Origin: Treponema sp.
Lineage (GTDB): Bacteria > Spirochaetota > Spirochaetia > Treponematales > Breznakiellaceae
Direction: 5' to 3'
Assembly (NCBI GenBank): GCA_009777735.1
Contig: WRLF01000023.1
Span: forward strand, 1-35,124
Length of the DNA stretch: 35,124 nt
Each line of letters opens with the position of its first letter. Position 1 is the first letter of the stretch. The translations under genes and the position numbers were made by a program. Shown here one piece after another: positions 16,050 through 25,065 of this stretch. Below the pieces are notes generated by a model. The model was given only the letters and a program-made list of their open reading frames with translations, did not search any database and was not told the DNA's origin.

Positions 16050-17998
16050 TATAGTGTTCCTTCGGTGTCGTCATTGTCATCGGCAATGCCGCGCTGTAAT
16101 TCAAAGATACGGCGGTAACTGCCGCCCCGTTCCAGTAATTCCTCGTGCGATCCAATGTCTTCGACGGTTCCATGTTTGAGGACGAGGATTTTATCCGCCT
16201 GCATGAGGCTTGATATACGGTGCGAGATGATGATAACTGCCGCCTCTTTCACACGCTGGCGCAGCGCGGCGCGGATTTTTGCATCGGTCTCGGTGTCCAC
16301 CGCAGAAAAACTGTCGTCAAAAATCATCACCGGAGGTTTTCCGGCAAGCATCCGTGCAATGGCCACCCGCTGTTTTTGTCCGCCGGAAAGGGTAACACCC
16401 CGCTCCCCGATGATGGTATTGTACCCCTCGGCAAAACTTTCGATGGTATCGTCGACGACAGCGGCAGCGGCGGCGCTTTTCAATTCACCATCGGTTATCT
16501 GCGGTTGTACCATGGCGATATTGTTTTTTATTGTCTTGGAGAACAGAAACGGTTCCTGCAAACACAATCCAATGTGCCGCCGCAGATGGTGCCGGGAAAT
16601 TCGTCGAATGTCAACACCGTTAATCGTAATTTCGCCGCAGCCCTCCTGCACATCATACAGGCGGCTTAACAAGTGCACCAGCGTTGATTTCCCCGATCCG
16701 GTAGCGCCAAGTATCGCCAAACTTTCGCCTGGTTTCAGCGAAAAGGAAATATTCCGCAAGATCGGGGATCGGGGATCGGGGATCGGGGACCGGGGTTCTA
16801 TATTCGGACTACCGTCAAATATCTCGGTAGTACCGTTATCTTTCGAACAACAATCCCTGGTCCCTGGTCCCTGGTCCCCGATCCCTGCTCCTTCGTACCC
16901 AAACGTCACATTGTTGAAACAAACCTCTCCTCTCAAATCGGGCGTGAGGGCTTCGGGCGGATCGGTTTCCGGTTCGGCGCAGAGAATGTCTTTGATGCGG
17001 CCTGCCGCCACGAGCGTTTTGGAAAGGTCTGCCAGAATGCGCCCCAGCGAGCGTACCGGCCAGATCATCCAGTTGCAGTACGTGTAAAACGCAAGAAATG
17101 TTCCCGGTGAAAGCTGCCCCTGCACGCTCCGCCACACCCCCGCGCCGATAACAATCGCCAGTTGCAGGCCGGTGAACAAATCCCCCGCACCCCAGAACAG
17201 CCCCAGCATCTTCCCGATACGAACCCAAATGTCCTGATAGTTTTTTGTCTTTTCCGCAAACTTTTCCATTTCGTACGCTTCCCTGCCAAAAGCGCGGACA
17301 ACCCGTACACCGGTATAGTTCTCCTGCGCAGCCGCCTGCATGACCCCTTCAGCTTCATCGGCACGGGCAAACTCGCGGCTTACCTTGCGAAAATACACCA
17401 TCGAAAACACCAGAATTACCGGAATGAGCGCCAGGGACACCAGAGTCATGAATACATCCATGGAAAACATCATCACCAGAGCAACGACAAACACACACAA
17501 TGTCCGCATAAGCTCGCTTAATTGGTTTTGGATAAAGTTGCGGATATTGTCAACATCGGTAGTGCAGCGCTGAATAATGTCGCCGGTTTGGCAGCCGACA
17601 TGCCAGTCGTAGGGCAATTTCTGGATATGGCCGTACAGGGTATTATGCAGCCGCCACGACACCGTCTCCCCGATTTCGGAGCCGGTATACCGGCGAATCA
17701 CATGGCAAACCGCCGACAGCAGTGCCGCTCCCAGAATAAAAAAAGCGCAAATCCAGATATTGCTGCGAATAAAATCCATGCCACCCATGCGATCCACCAG
17801 CGACAGCACAAAAGCCGGCGCCTGTAACGGCTCGTTCCCCAACCCCGAATCGATGGTATAGCGGATAATTTGAGGAGTTAAAAATGAAAACGCGACTGCC
17901 GCAATAGTTGTAAAACAGCACAGGAAAAACCGGAAACGCCGGTCATTCGCGGCGGCGAATACCAACGCCGCACGCCCGCCTGTCCAGGGAAGCTTCAT
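16049..17998 (-). CDS. ABC exporter half-transporter, degenerate-site subunit
   Basis: This 649-residue exporter half has a membrane domain (about 20-335) and an ATPase domain (about 355-640). Walker A is GATGSGKST at 431-439 and the signature is a canonical LSGGQ at 537-541. Walker B ends MIFDD, with Asp562 in place of the catalytic Glu. This marks the degenerate site of a heterodimer with the 14184 product. About 44 residues (about 370-413) interrupt the ATPase domain between the strand ending FGYEG and the strand ILRNISFSL; they are encoded by a GATCGGG-type inverted repeat. Without them the length would be near the usual 600. It is the first gene of the pair. Confidence 0.92.
   Translation of the reverse strand: MKLPWTGGRAALVFAAANDRRFRFFLCCFTTIAAVAFSFLTPQIIRYTIDSGLGNEPLQAPAFVLSLVDRMGGMDFIRSNIWICAFFILGAALLSAVCHVIRRYTGSEIGETVSWRLHNTLYGHIQKLPYDWHVGCQTGDIIQRCTTDVDNIRNFIQNQLSELMRTLCVFVVALVMMFSMDVFMTLVSLALIPVILVFSMVYFRKVSREFARADEAEGVMQAAAQENYTGVRVVRAFGREAYEMEKFAEKTKNYQDIWVRIGKMLGLFWGAGDLFTGLQLAIVIGAGVWRSVQGQLSPGTFLAFYTYCNWMIWPVRSLGRILADLSKTLVAAGRIKDILCAEPETDPPEALTPDLRGEVCFNNVTFGYEGAGIGDQGPGTRDCCSKDNGTTEIFDGSPNIEPRSPIPDPRSPILRNISFSLKPGESLAILGATGSGKSTLVHLLSRLYDVQEGCGEITINGVDIRRISRHHLRRHIGLCLQEPFLFSKTIKNNIAMVQPQITDGELKSAAAAAVVDDTIESFAEGYNTIIGERGVTLSGGQKQRVAIARMLAGKPPVMIFDDSFSAVDTETDAKIRAALRQRVKEAAVIIISHRISSLMQADKILVLKHGTVEDIGSHEELLERGGSYRRIFELQRGIADDNDDTEGTL
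16760..16893. repeat. Heptamer inverted-repeat element inside an ABC ATPase domain
   Basis: On the + strand the left arm is GATCGGG four times then GACCGGG (16760-16794). The right arm is AATCCCT, GGTCCCT, GGTCCCT, GGTCCCC, GATCCCT (16852-16886) and a degenerate GCTCCTT. The arms are complementary and separated by about 57 bases, so a long hairpin is possible. On the coding (-) strand the element reads in frame, with GIGDQGPGTRDCC at one side and PRSPIPDPRSPI at the other. The motif AGGGATTGTTGT is nearly shared with the metH element (AAGGATTGTTGT). Confidence 0.88.
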
Positions 17999-18080
17999 GT
18001 TACTTTATTGTCTCTGTAGGACGGGATTGTGTCAATTGAGTGGCGGCGGACTATACCGGCCCGGAACGTACATGTCACGA

Positions 18081-18818
18081 TTAACCGTTTGTTATTAAGT
18101 ATGATTTATATCTTTTTATACCAAGTAATACCATTAAAATGCCAACAACGCTGAAAAATATCCTGCCAATAATAAAGGCGATTGGTAATAAAAATGGAGG
18201 TTCACCGTCAGGACCTAAAGATAATGACATTGGGTATGTAGTAAAAACATTTGATCCATACAAGTCAAAAAATGGAGGCAGCGGTAAAAATCTTAATGAC
18301 AGGACAACGATCATCAAAACATACAGAATATTTGCGTGTATGCAGCCCAGCAGCAAACCCGATCCAATGATAAATAATAGGCACGGAATTAATGTTATAA
18401 CAACAGGTATGATAAAATCGCCAAAATTGGTAAAACGAAACAGTACAACATAAAATATCATACTGATTATAATGACAAATAAAGATATTATAAGAAAACC
18501 TGCCGCTATGCCCATACATTTAACAAGACAGAACTTAAAACGATCAACAGGGGTTACGAATGTCAAATGCATTACTTGTTTCTCATGGTTTGAGTGCATA
18601 AAGGTAATAAAAAACAGCAGGGTTATCATCAGTAAAGGAAGGATATTCGCAAGATAAGCGCTATAACTCCAGGGCGAATATGGTGCAGTAAAGGCGATGC
18701 CAAGAATTATTTCCCTGCTTAGAACCATGTAACTATACAAACCGGTAATGATTAAAAGAGATAAAAATAATCTGTTGAAAATTAACATTTTCAGTTCATA
18801 CCAAAAAATTCTTGACAT
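18081..18818 (-). CDS. ABC-2-type membrane permease subunit
   Basis: This 245-residue protein is almost wholly hydrophobic, with about six helices, for example LFLSLLIITGLYSYMVL, ILPLLMITLLFFITF, AAGFLIISLFVIIISMI and FIIPVVITLIPCLLFI. The start overlaps the stop region of the preceding peptidase-permease gene, and a phrase like MHLTFVTPVDRFKFCLVKCM matches the cytoplasmic loop usual in ABC-2 permeases. It likely forms the channel with the membrane part of the 18818 product, driven by the ATPase encoded at 20986. The substrate is unknown. Confidence 0.7.
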   Translation of the reverse strand: MSRIFWYELKMLIFNRLFLSLLIITGLYSYMVLSREIILGIAFTAPYSPWSYSAYLANILPLLMITLLFFITFMHSNHEKQVMHLTFVTPVDRFKFCLVKCMGIAAGFLIISLFVIIISMIFYVVLFRFTNFGDFIIPVVITLIPCLLFIIGSGLLLGCIHANILYVLMIVVLSLRFLPLPPFFDLYGSNVFTTYPMSLSLGPDGEPPFLLPIAFIIGRIFFSVVGILMVLLGIKRYKSYLITNG

Positions 18819-20989
18819 TACAGCAAATCCTCCAATGTTAAACTGCAGGCATCCAAAAATTCCCGGAATGTCAAATTTTCATAGTTGTTTGATTGCGCCA
18901 GAGCGAACAATATCTCATCCATTGCCGCATCCCCGCCGATAAGTTCCGCTGCCCGGTGAATCAACAATGGCATATAGCTGTATCTTAAAACACCTCGTTC
19001 ACTGACACTGATGGTGTCTCTAAAGTACCGCGGCAGTATTTCCAGATATTCAGGGCGGCGGCGGTAGAAATTGCGGTTCATTTCTTCAACAGCCTGCTTC
19101 CATTTTTCAACATAGTGTATCCGTCCGTATTCTTCACCGTATTTTTCTTTGTACAATCGATACGTTGAATACACAGTTAGGCCTTCTGATGTCCAGGCGG
19201 GAAAATCATCAAAGTCGTCCCAAATTACCCGGTTGAGCCCCCACCACTGATGAATAATTTCATGGGCGAGAATTTCCATACCTGTTGCGCCTTTTCGGGG
19301 ATCGGTCAGCGAATATATAGAAAAAGTGGTTTCGCTCATGTCGCTTATACCGGAAACCGCACCGCCGCCAAAGTTGTATGCCGATGTCATAACCAATCTC
19401 AAATAATTATCATGTAAAAAATGTAAAGGCCCGAAATGCTTAGTGCAAAAATTAATAACATCGGTTAAGACCTCATCAATGCCATGTTCTTCCAATAGAC
19501 GGTGAAAGTTTCTATGATAAAAAAATTCCACATTAATTGATCCTGCATTGATCGTTCTACTGACATAGTCCGCTGAGAAAATTTCGATATAATCGCTTCG
19601 GAGATGGTTGATTGCCCATGTTTTGGTACCATCACCATTATCAACAGGATCACCAACTGCTGCATTCAGGCTCGAAGTCAGTGGAATTAAATTATCCGGT
19701 AAAACAACACTAACCGCTACATTGGTATTATTGAGGCGCAGATCGGGAAGGAGCGAGCTCACACGAAGCTCCACATTATGCCGGCTTATTTCTACACCTA
19801 AAAAACCTAATTTTGATGCTCCCCAGAGCATGGGATAACCGCCATATTCTATTTTTAACTCTTTTGTTTCTTCCGGAATATTAAATTCAATATTTTTTGT
19901 GTAAAATTGATCATTGGCTAAATCGGTGAATGCAATAAGATTATTATCTGCAGTGATGCGGTAAATTCTATACCCGCAGTTGATGTTCATTCTCTTTATA
20001 CCGTAAGTACTGTCTTCGCTTAGAATATATCTTATTTCACCAAACAGCGTTCCCCTGCTTAAATTCGGCTTTACGTGAGCAGTTGCCGATACAATATTCA
20101 ATCCCTCGTTATATTTTTGAACAGCATCAATCCCGCTCCAGTCTATTTCCAGCGGGGCATTGTTAAAAAAAGGCTGATTACGATAATGGTTTATGCTTAA
20201 CCCAACCAAACACACACCTAATACAGGCAGATACCATTTTTTACTGTTGCATATTAAGGAACCAAAAATGCTTTTTTCGTACTTTCTTGTGCATAACAGG
20301 GATATAACCCATGTCCCTGTTAAAAATAAAAACCAGAACAAACGGTTGTACAGCCCCATTCGAAGGGGTCTGACGTTGCCGAAACCGTCTGAATATACCG
20401 GAATATTGGTAATCACCCAGGTTAACAAAATATCTCCGGTCGAAAAAAAATGAAAACTAAACAATATGCAGGCTAAAACCATCACAAAGGAAATATCTGC
20501 CCTTCGGAATATTTGATGAAAGATAGCGGCAAAAAGGCTGGCAAAAAACATGGCAGGTATCATGAAAATAGCATACGATGATACATACAGCATGGGGTCT
20601 GCAAAAGATTCCATTTTAAACATAGTGTAGGGGAAATAGGCAAAAATTGTTACAATCCCTGTGAAAATCACAATGCACAAAACCGCAATCATTTTTGCGA
20701 CATGGAGTATAATAAGTGATGCTATGGCGTTTGTAAAAGCCGCAACCCGGTATTTGTTTACCCTGTCAAATTCCAACAGTGTGAATAACGCAAACAGGAT
20801 TGCAGAACCAATTGCTCCGGTTAACAGAGGATTGATAATCAATTGAGTTCCTGCTGTTTCAACATCGTTCATTTTGAAAATGGTAAAACCAAACAATGGA
20901 CAGACGGCGGTTAAAATCACAAAGAGCCATGTAAGTCTCGCTCTGAAGATCCTTGAAATTTCTACACGAATTAATTGTAAGAAACTCAT
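18818..20989 (-). CDS. ABC permease fused to an M1-type metallopeptidase domain
   Basis: The protein has 723 residues. The N-terminal part (about 1-245) is an ABC-2-like permease with six or seven helices, followed by an extracytoplasmic part. That part has a beta-sandwich region (about 265-450) and a gluzincin domain with zinc motif HEIIH at 576-580, followed by QWWG and a candidate third ligand Glu602 in TSEGL. The order matches M1 aminopeptidases, but HEXXH-to-Glu spacing is 21 residues rather than 18, and no classic GAMEN exopeptidase motif is seen (GGGAVSGISD sits there). Peptide cleavage coupled to export or sensing is inferred. Its start overlaps the ATPase stop by 4 bases and its stop touches the next permease gene, so the three form one operon. 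Confidence 0.85.
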   Translation of the reverse strand: MSFLQLIRVEISRIFRARLTWLFVILTAVCPLFGFTIFKMNDVETAGTQLIINPLLTGAIGSAILFALFTLLEFDRVNKYRVAAFTNAIASLIILHVAKMIAVLCIVIFTGIVTIFAYFPYTMFKMESFADPMLYVSSYAIFMIPAMFFASLFAAIFHQIFRRADISFVMVLACILFSFHFFSTGDILLTWVITNIPVYSDGFGNVRPLRMGLYNRLFWFLFLTGTWVISLLCTRKYEKSIFGSLICNSKKWYLPVLGVCLVGLSINHYRNQPFFNNAPLEIDWSGIDAVQKYNEGLNIVSATAHVKPNLSRGTLFGEIRYILSEDSTYGIKRMNINCGYRIYRITADNNLIAFTDLANDQFYTKNIEFNIPEETKELKIEYGGYPMLWGASKLGFLGVEISRHNVELRVSSLLPDLRLNNTNVAVSVVLPDNLIPLTSSLNAAVGDPVDNGDGTKTWAINHLRSDYIEIFSADYVSRTINAGSINVEFFYHRNFHRLLEEHGIDEVLTDVINFCTKHFGPLHFLHDNYLRLVMTSAYNFGGGAVSGISDMSETTFSIYSLTDPRKGATGMEILAHEIIHQWWGLNRVIWDDFDDFPAWTSEGLTVYSTYRLYKEKYGEEYGRIHYVEKWKQAVEEMNRNFYRRRPEYLEILPRYFRDTISVSERGVLRYSYMPLLIHRAAELIGGDAAMDEILFALAQSNNYENLTFREFLDACSLTLEDLL

Positions 20990-21729
20990 TGCTCAATGCC
21001 TTTTTCAATCAAATACATATAACCATCTTCCAGTGATGGTTCAAGGATACCCTTATACCCTTGCGCCGCCTTTATGAGCTCTTCCGGTTTTCCGTCGAAT
21101 AATATTTTTCCGTGGTTTATAACAATTATCCTGCCGCATATATGATATACATCTTCGATAATATGCGTTGAAAGCAGCACGATTTTATCCTGAGCGCTTT
21201 GAGAAATCAAATTGCGGAATTTTCTTCGCTCTTCCGGGTCAAGCCCGACAGTGGGTTCATCAAGAATGAGCAGCGCCGGATCGCCTAACAGAGCTTGAGC
21301 AATGCCAACCCGCTGTCTCTGTCCTCCGGATAAAGTCCTGATTTTCTGTTTTTTTATTTCTTCAAGGTTCGTTTGCTGTAAAACTTTTGTTATCTGTTCT
21401 TTATTATCTGTTATCTGTTTTAATGCTGCCATATAATCCAGAAATTGCCAGACAGTAAGCTCGTCATACAGACCAAATGATTGCGGCAGGTAACCTAAAA
21501 CACTTTTAAGATATTTTTCCTTCTTTTGCAAAGGTTCGTTATCAAGCATTATTTTTCCGGCAGTAGGCAGAAGGGCAGCAACGAGCAGCTTCATTAATGT
21601 GGTTTTTCCGGCTCCGTTAGGGCCTACCAGGCCTATCATGCTTGGGCTGGTCATTTCAATTGATACATCGTCCAGTGCTTTTTTATCCGCTTTATATGTT
21701 TTTGTAATGTGTTGTACAGAAATATTCAT
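20986..21729 (-). CDS. ABC transporter ATP-binding protein
   Basis: The 247-residue ATPase has Walker A GPNGAGKTT at 36-44, Q-loop in YLPQSFGLYDELT, signature LSGGQ at 133-137, Walker B LLILDEPT at 153-160, D-loop GLDPEE and switch His in LLSTHIIEDV. It belongs to the ABC-2 exporter class that pairs with separate permeases, and it is followed by them with a 4-base overlap. TGAGG 7-11 bases before ATG 21729 is the ribosome binding site. A heptamer tract (21390-21417) encodes QITDNKEQIT in the helical subdomain, where it is tolerated as helix. Confidence 0.93.
   Translation of the reverse strand: MNISVQHITKTYKADKKALDDVSIEMTSPSMIGLVGPNGAGKTTLMKLLVAALLPTAGKIMLDNEPLQKKEKYLKSVLGYLPQSFGLYDELTVWQFLDYMAALKQITDNKEQITKVLQQTNLEEIKKQKIRTLSGGQRQRVGIAQALLGDPALLILDEPTVGLDPEERRKFRNLISQSAQDKIVLLSTHIIEDVYHICGRIIVINHGKILFDGKPEELIKAAQGYKGILEPSLEDGYMYLIEKGIEQ
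21390..21417 (-). repeat. Heptamer repeat CAGATAA inside the ABC ATPase gene
   Basis: On the coding (-) strand the units are CAGATAA, CAGATAA, TAAAGAA and CAGATAA. They match the CAGNNAA consensus of the tract at 4427-4468. Confidence 0.75.
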
Positions 21730-21769
21730 GAAAAAACCTCATAAACCATTATAATTAATGGACGTAGTA

Positions 21770-21798
21770 TTGATAAGAGCAGTGGTCTCTAAGTCCAA
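21770..21798 (-). promoter_or_regulatory. Possible promoter of the ABC/peptidase operon
   Basis: On the - strand TTGGAC (21793-21798) and TATCAA (21770-21775) are separated by 17 bases, which would place transcription start about 35 bases before ATG 21729. It lies in the 87-base divergent gap with the MmeI-like gene. Confidence 0.35.
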
Positions 21799-21816
21799 AC
21801 TATAGTAAAATAGCCC

Positions 21817-24579
21817 ATGTCCCTGTCATGGAATGAAATCCGGCTAAGAGCGTCCCGTTTCGTCAACGAATGGAAGGAAAAGGCCCCCAAAGCCCGTGAA
21901 GAAGCGGATGCACAGGATTTTCAGACCGACTTTTTAGATATTTTTGGCGTTACCCGGCGGCAGGTAGCAACCTTTGAACATCGGGTAGACATGGCTGGTA
22001 GGCGGGGTTATATAGACCTGTTCTGGAAGGGACACATAATGACCGAGATGAAAAGCCCCGGCAAGGACAAGAAAAAAGCCTACGAACAGGCAAGAGATTA
22101 TGCCGCAAACCTTCCTCCCAAAGAATTGCCAATCGGCATTCTTGTTTCTGATTTTGTTTCCTTTGATTATTACGATTTGGAAAAAGGGGACGGTCCGATA
22201 ACCTTTACCCTTGAAGCATTGCCTGAAAAGGTAGAGCTCTTTGGTTATCTTGCGGGGTTTAGAACTATTCCTTTAGCAGAAGTGAGCCCGGTTGATATAC
22301 AGGCCGCCGAGCACATGGGGGAGTTGTACGATGCCCTGAAGGAAAATAACTATACCAGCCACGAACTGGAAATGTATCTCGTAAGGCTGCTGTTCTGTTT
22401 GTTTGCCGATGATTCCGGCATTTTTGACGAAAAAAATCAGTTTCATAATTATCTGTTAAACCGTACCAATGCCGATGGCAGCGATTTAGCCATGCACCTT
22501 GGCCTTCTCTTTGATGTACTCAATAAACCACCAGAGCATCGGCAGAAAAATCTTGATGAAGACCTCCAAAAGTTTCCGTATATAAATGGCAATCTTTTTC
22601 AAGAACGCCTGAAAATTGCCGCTTTCAATTCGACCATGCGGAAAACATTGTTAAAATGCTGCTCTTTGGATTGGAGCAAAATTAAGCCTGAAATTTTCGG
22701 GGCAATGTTCCAGAGCGTAAAGGATAAAGAAAAACGCCGGGTTTTGGGCGAACATTACACCAGCGAAACCAATATCTTAAAACTCATCAGGCCCTTGTTT
22801 CTTGATGAGCTATGGGAAGAATACGCAAAAATCAGAAAATTATCCTTTGCCCTTAAACAGCAGCGCTTACTGGAATTTCATACCAAACTGCAAGGGCTCA
22901 AGTTCCTTGACCCCGCTTGCGGCTGCGGCAACTTCCTTGTGGTGACCTATAGGGAACTACGCACGCTGGAAATTGAAGTTTTATCGGAATACTTACAATC
23001 GCAGCAGGTCATTGATATTGAACTGTTGGTGCGGGTAAATGTGGATCAGTTTTATGGTATTGAGATTGAAGAATTCCCGGCCCGCATAGCCCAAACAGCA
23101 ATGTGGCTTATGGATCACTTAATGAACATGGAAGCGTCGAAGCGATTTGGCAGATATATAGCCCGCATTCCTTTGACGGCATCGCCTTCGATAAATTTGG
23201 GAAATGCGTTGGCAATTGATTGGGAGACAATTGTGCCGAAAGAGGATTTGAGTTATATATTGGGCAATCCGCCGTTTGTGGGTGCTAGTATGATGACTAA
23301 AGAGCAGAAAGAAGAAGCTGAACGAATTTTTTCCAAAATGAATAATTACGGCGTCCTTGATTATGTTACATGCTGGTATAAAAAAGCGGCGCAGTATATC
23401 CAGGGAACAAACATTGAAGTGGCCTTTGTTTCAACGAATTCTATATGTCAGGGTGAACAGGTATCGGCCTTATGGGCAGATTTAATGAACAAACACAATA
23501 TAAAAATCAATTTTGCTCACCAAACATTCAAATGGAGCAATGAAGCAAAAGGAAAAGCGGCGGTGTATTGTGTTATTGTAGGTTTTGGTCTATCGGACAG
23601 GGCAAAAAAGAAAATCTATCAATATTCCACAGTTACCAGCGAGCCATCGGAGACTATTGCAAAGCAGATAAACGCCTATTTGGTTGATGCGGATAATGTA
23701 TTTATTAATGCACGTTCTTCGCCCTTATGCGATGTTCCGAAAATGGTTTATGGCAATAAACCGACTGATGACGGTAATTTATTCATCAAAGCTGAGGAAT
23801 ATGATGATTTTGTTACAAAAGAACCAAGAGCAAAAAAGTATATAAGAAAAATTTATGGGGCAGAGGAATATATCAATAATAAGGCCCGTTATTGTTTATG
23901 GCTGGTAGATGCAGAACCATCAGAACTCAAGAAAATGCCCCTAGTAATGGATAGAATTGAAAAGGTCAGGCAATTCAGGCTTGCAAGTACCAAAAAAGCA
24001 ACACAGGAAAGCGCTAAAACACCGGCATTATTTCAGGAAATACGTCAGCCCAAAAAAGACTATATTATTATTCCCCGACACTCATCAGAAAGTAGGGATT
24101 ATATTCCCATCGGTTTTGTCAGCTCCAATATATTAGTAAATGATGCTGTTACAATACTTCCGGATGCTACGATTTATGATTTTGGTTTATTGACTTCATC
24201 TATGCACATGGCTTGGGTAAAATATGTATGCGGAAGAATAAAGAGTGATTACCGATATTCCAATACCATTGCTTACAACAATTTTCCATTCCCAAGTCCA
24301 AGTGAAAAGCAGAAAGATGCAATTATCAGGGAAGCACAGGGCATTTTAGATGCGAGGTTGAAGTTTCCCAACTCCAGCCTTGCCGACTTGTACAATCCTT
24401 TGACAATGCCTAAAGAACTTCTAAAAGCCCACCAGAAACTTGATAAAGCGGTTGAGGCAGCTTATGGAAAAAGTTTTACCGTAGATGCGGAGCGGGTTAC
24501 CCATTTGTTTGGCCTTTATCAGGGAATGACGGAGGGGTTGTTTGTGGGAGGGAAGAAGAGGGGAAAGAGGGAGAAGTAA
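21817..24579 (+). CDS. Type IIL restriction-modification enzyme, MmeI family
   Basis: The protein has 920 residues, matching the 919 of MmeI, and the whole order is kept. It has an N-terminal PD-(D/E)XK nuclease with Asp67, Glu77 and Lys79 (YIDLFWKGHIMTEMKS), a helical spacer (about 170-330, with ELEMYLVRLLFCLFADD), and an N6-adenine methyltransferase with motif I FLDPACGCGNFL (Asp365) and motif IV NPPF (Asn484). A target-recognition domain (about 620-830, containing YGNKPTDDG) and a C-terminal helical domain (TMPKELLKAHQKLDKAVEAA) complete it. Family members methylate one strand of their site and cut about 20 bases away, using one polypeptide for both. All catalytic residues are intact. The recognition sequence cannot be read from this text. 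It begins the defence-type stretch. Confidence 0.95.
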   Translation: MSLSWNEIRLRASRFVNEWKEKAPKAREEADAQDFQTDFLDIFGVTRRQVATFEHRVDMAGRRGYIDLFWKGHIMTEMKSPGKDKKKAYEQARDYAANLPPKELPIGILVSDFVSFDYYDLEKGDGPITFTLEALPEKVELFGYLAGFRTIPLAEVSPVDIQAAEHMGELYDALKENNYTSHELEMYLVRLLFCLFADDSGIFDEKNQFHNYLLNRTNADGSDLAMHLGLLFDVLNKPPEHRQKNLDEDLQKFPYINGNLFQERLKIAAFNSTMRKTLLKCCSLDWSKIKPEIFGAMFQSVKDKEKRRVLGEHYTSETNILKLIRPLFLDELWEEYAKIRKLSFALKQQRLLEFHTKLQGLKFLDPACGCGNFLVVTYRELRTLEIEVLSEYLQSQQVIDIELLVRVNVDQFYGIEIEEFPARIAQTAMWLMDHLMNMEASKRFGRYIARIPLTASPSINLGNALAIDWETIVPKEDLSYILGNPPFVGASMMTKEQKEEAERIFSKMNNYGVLDYVTCWYKKAAQYIQGTNIEVAFVSTNSICQGEQVSALWADLMNKHNIKINFAHQTFKWSNEAKGKAAVYCVIVGFGLSDRAKKKIYQYSTVTSEPSETIAKQINAYLVDADNVFINARSSPLCDVPKMVYGNKPTDDGNLFIKAEEYDDFVTKEPRAKKYIRKIYGAEEYINNKARYCLWLVDAEPSELKKMPLVMDRIEKVRQFRLASTKKATQESAKTPALFQEIRQPKKDYIIIPRHSSESRDYIPIGFVSSNILVNDAVTILPDATIYDFGLLTSSMHMAWVKYVCGRIKSDYRYSNTIAYNNFPFPSPSEKQKDAIIREAQGILDARLKFPNSSLADLYNPLTMPKELLKAHQKLDKAVEAAYGKSFTVDAERVTHLFGLYQGMTEGLFVGGKKRGKREK

Positions 24580-24581
24580 TT

Positions 24582-24629
24582 ATGGCAAATTCGATACAAT
24601 TAGAAATAAGTTCAGGGAAAAGAGATTAA
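24582..24629 (+). other. Possible 15-codon ORF between RM gene and next gene
   Basis: ATG 24582 to TAA 24627-24629 encodes MANSIQLEISSGKRD, directly after the MmeI stop and ending one base before the next ATG. It may be a leader, the 5' end of a lost gene, or chance. GGGAAAAGAG within it is the only plausible ribosome binding site for the 24631 gene. Confidence 0.25.
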
Positions 24630-24630
24630 A

Positions 24631-25065
24631 ATGACAATTACCAAAATATTTAAGGAAGCAGATTTAACCAGTCTATTTATAAAAAATCAAACTTCATGTA
24701 TATTTCTTGAAGTTTCTATAGGTAGTAAAAATATTTTCGGCAAAAATAGTACGGACAGGAAAATAGATATAGTGGTTATTCATGGTTGTAAAAGTAAAAA
24801 ACCTTATAATTATAATGAAAATAAGGCTTATTTTCTCAAGTTAATTCAAGACTCAAAAAATGAAGTAGAAATTATCGAAGTAAAGAAAAAACTCAACAGA
24901 GTGGTCATCGGCCAAATACTTGTTGGCGAATTTATGTTCAAGAAAAAGTACGAGGTTAAAAAAATTAAAAAATCTATTTTGTACCACATTGGTGATGATG
25001 CCATGGAATTGTTTTGCAAGGAAAATAAAATCAACCTGATAAACTATAATCAAGGAACCCCCTAA
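24631..25065 (+). CDS. Small protein with a possible PD-(D/E)XK nuclease core
   Basis: This 144-residue protein is not a family I can name. It is Lys/Ile/Asn-rich and much more AT-rich than the core genes. Visible features are DRKIDIVVIHG (about 46-56), then VEIIEVKKKLNRVVIGQILV (about 82-101), and a last strand ILYHIGDDAMELFCKENKIN. The order Asp, Glu-x-Lys, then a helix with Gln (GQILVGEF) is how small PD-(D/E)XK proteins look, so a nuclease-like or DNA-binding role is possible. Its last base overlaps the start of the DUF1016 gene, and it follows the MmeI-like gene by 51 bases. Position therefore favours a defence-related accessory protein. Function unproven. Confidence 0.6.
   Translation: MTITKIFKEADLTSLFIKNQTSCIFLEVSIGSKNIFGKNSTDRKIDIVVIHGCKSKKPYNYNENKAYFLKLIQDSKNEVEIIEVKKKLNRVVIGQILVGEFMFKKKYEVKKIKKSILYHIGDDAMELFCKENKINLINYNQGTP

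Noticed and set aside
16760..16893. CRISPR-like array
   Set aside because: Units are 7 bp with no spacers, and the tract is translated as part of a conserved ABC gene; no cas genes are present.
16155..17087. + strand open frame of 310 codons
   Set aside because: Antisense shadow of the 16049-17998 exporter; it stays open because of the GC-rich heptamer repeat and the codon bias of the real gene.
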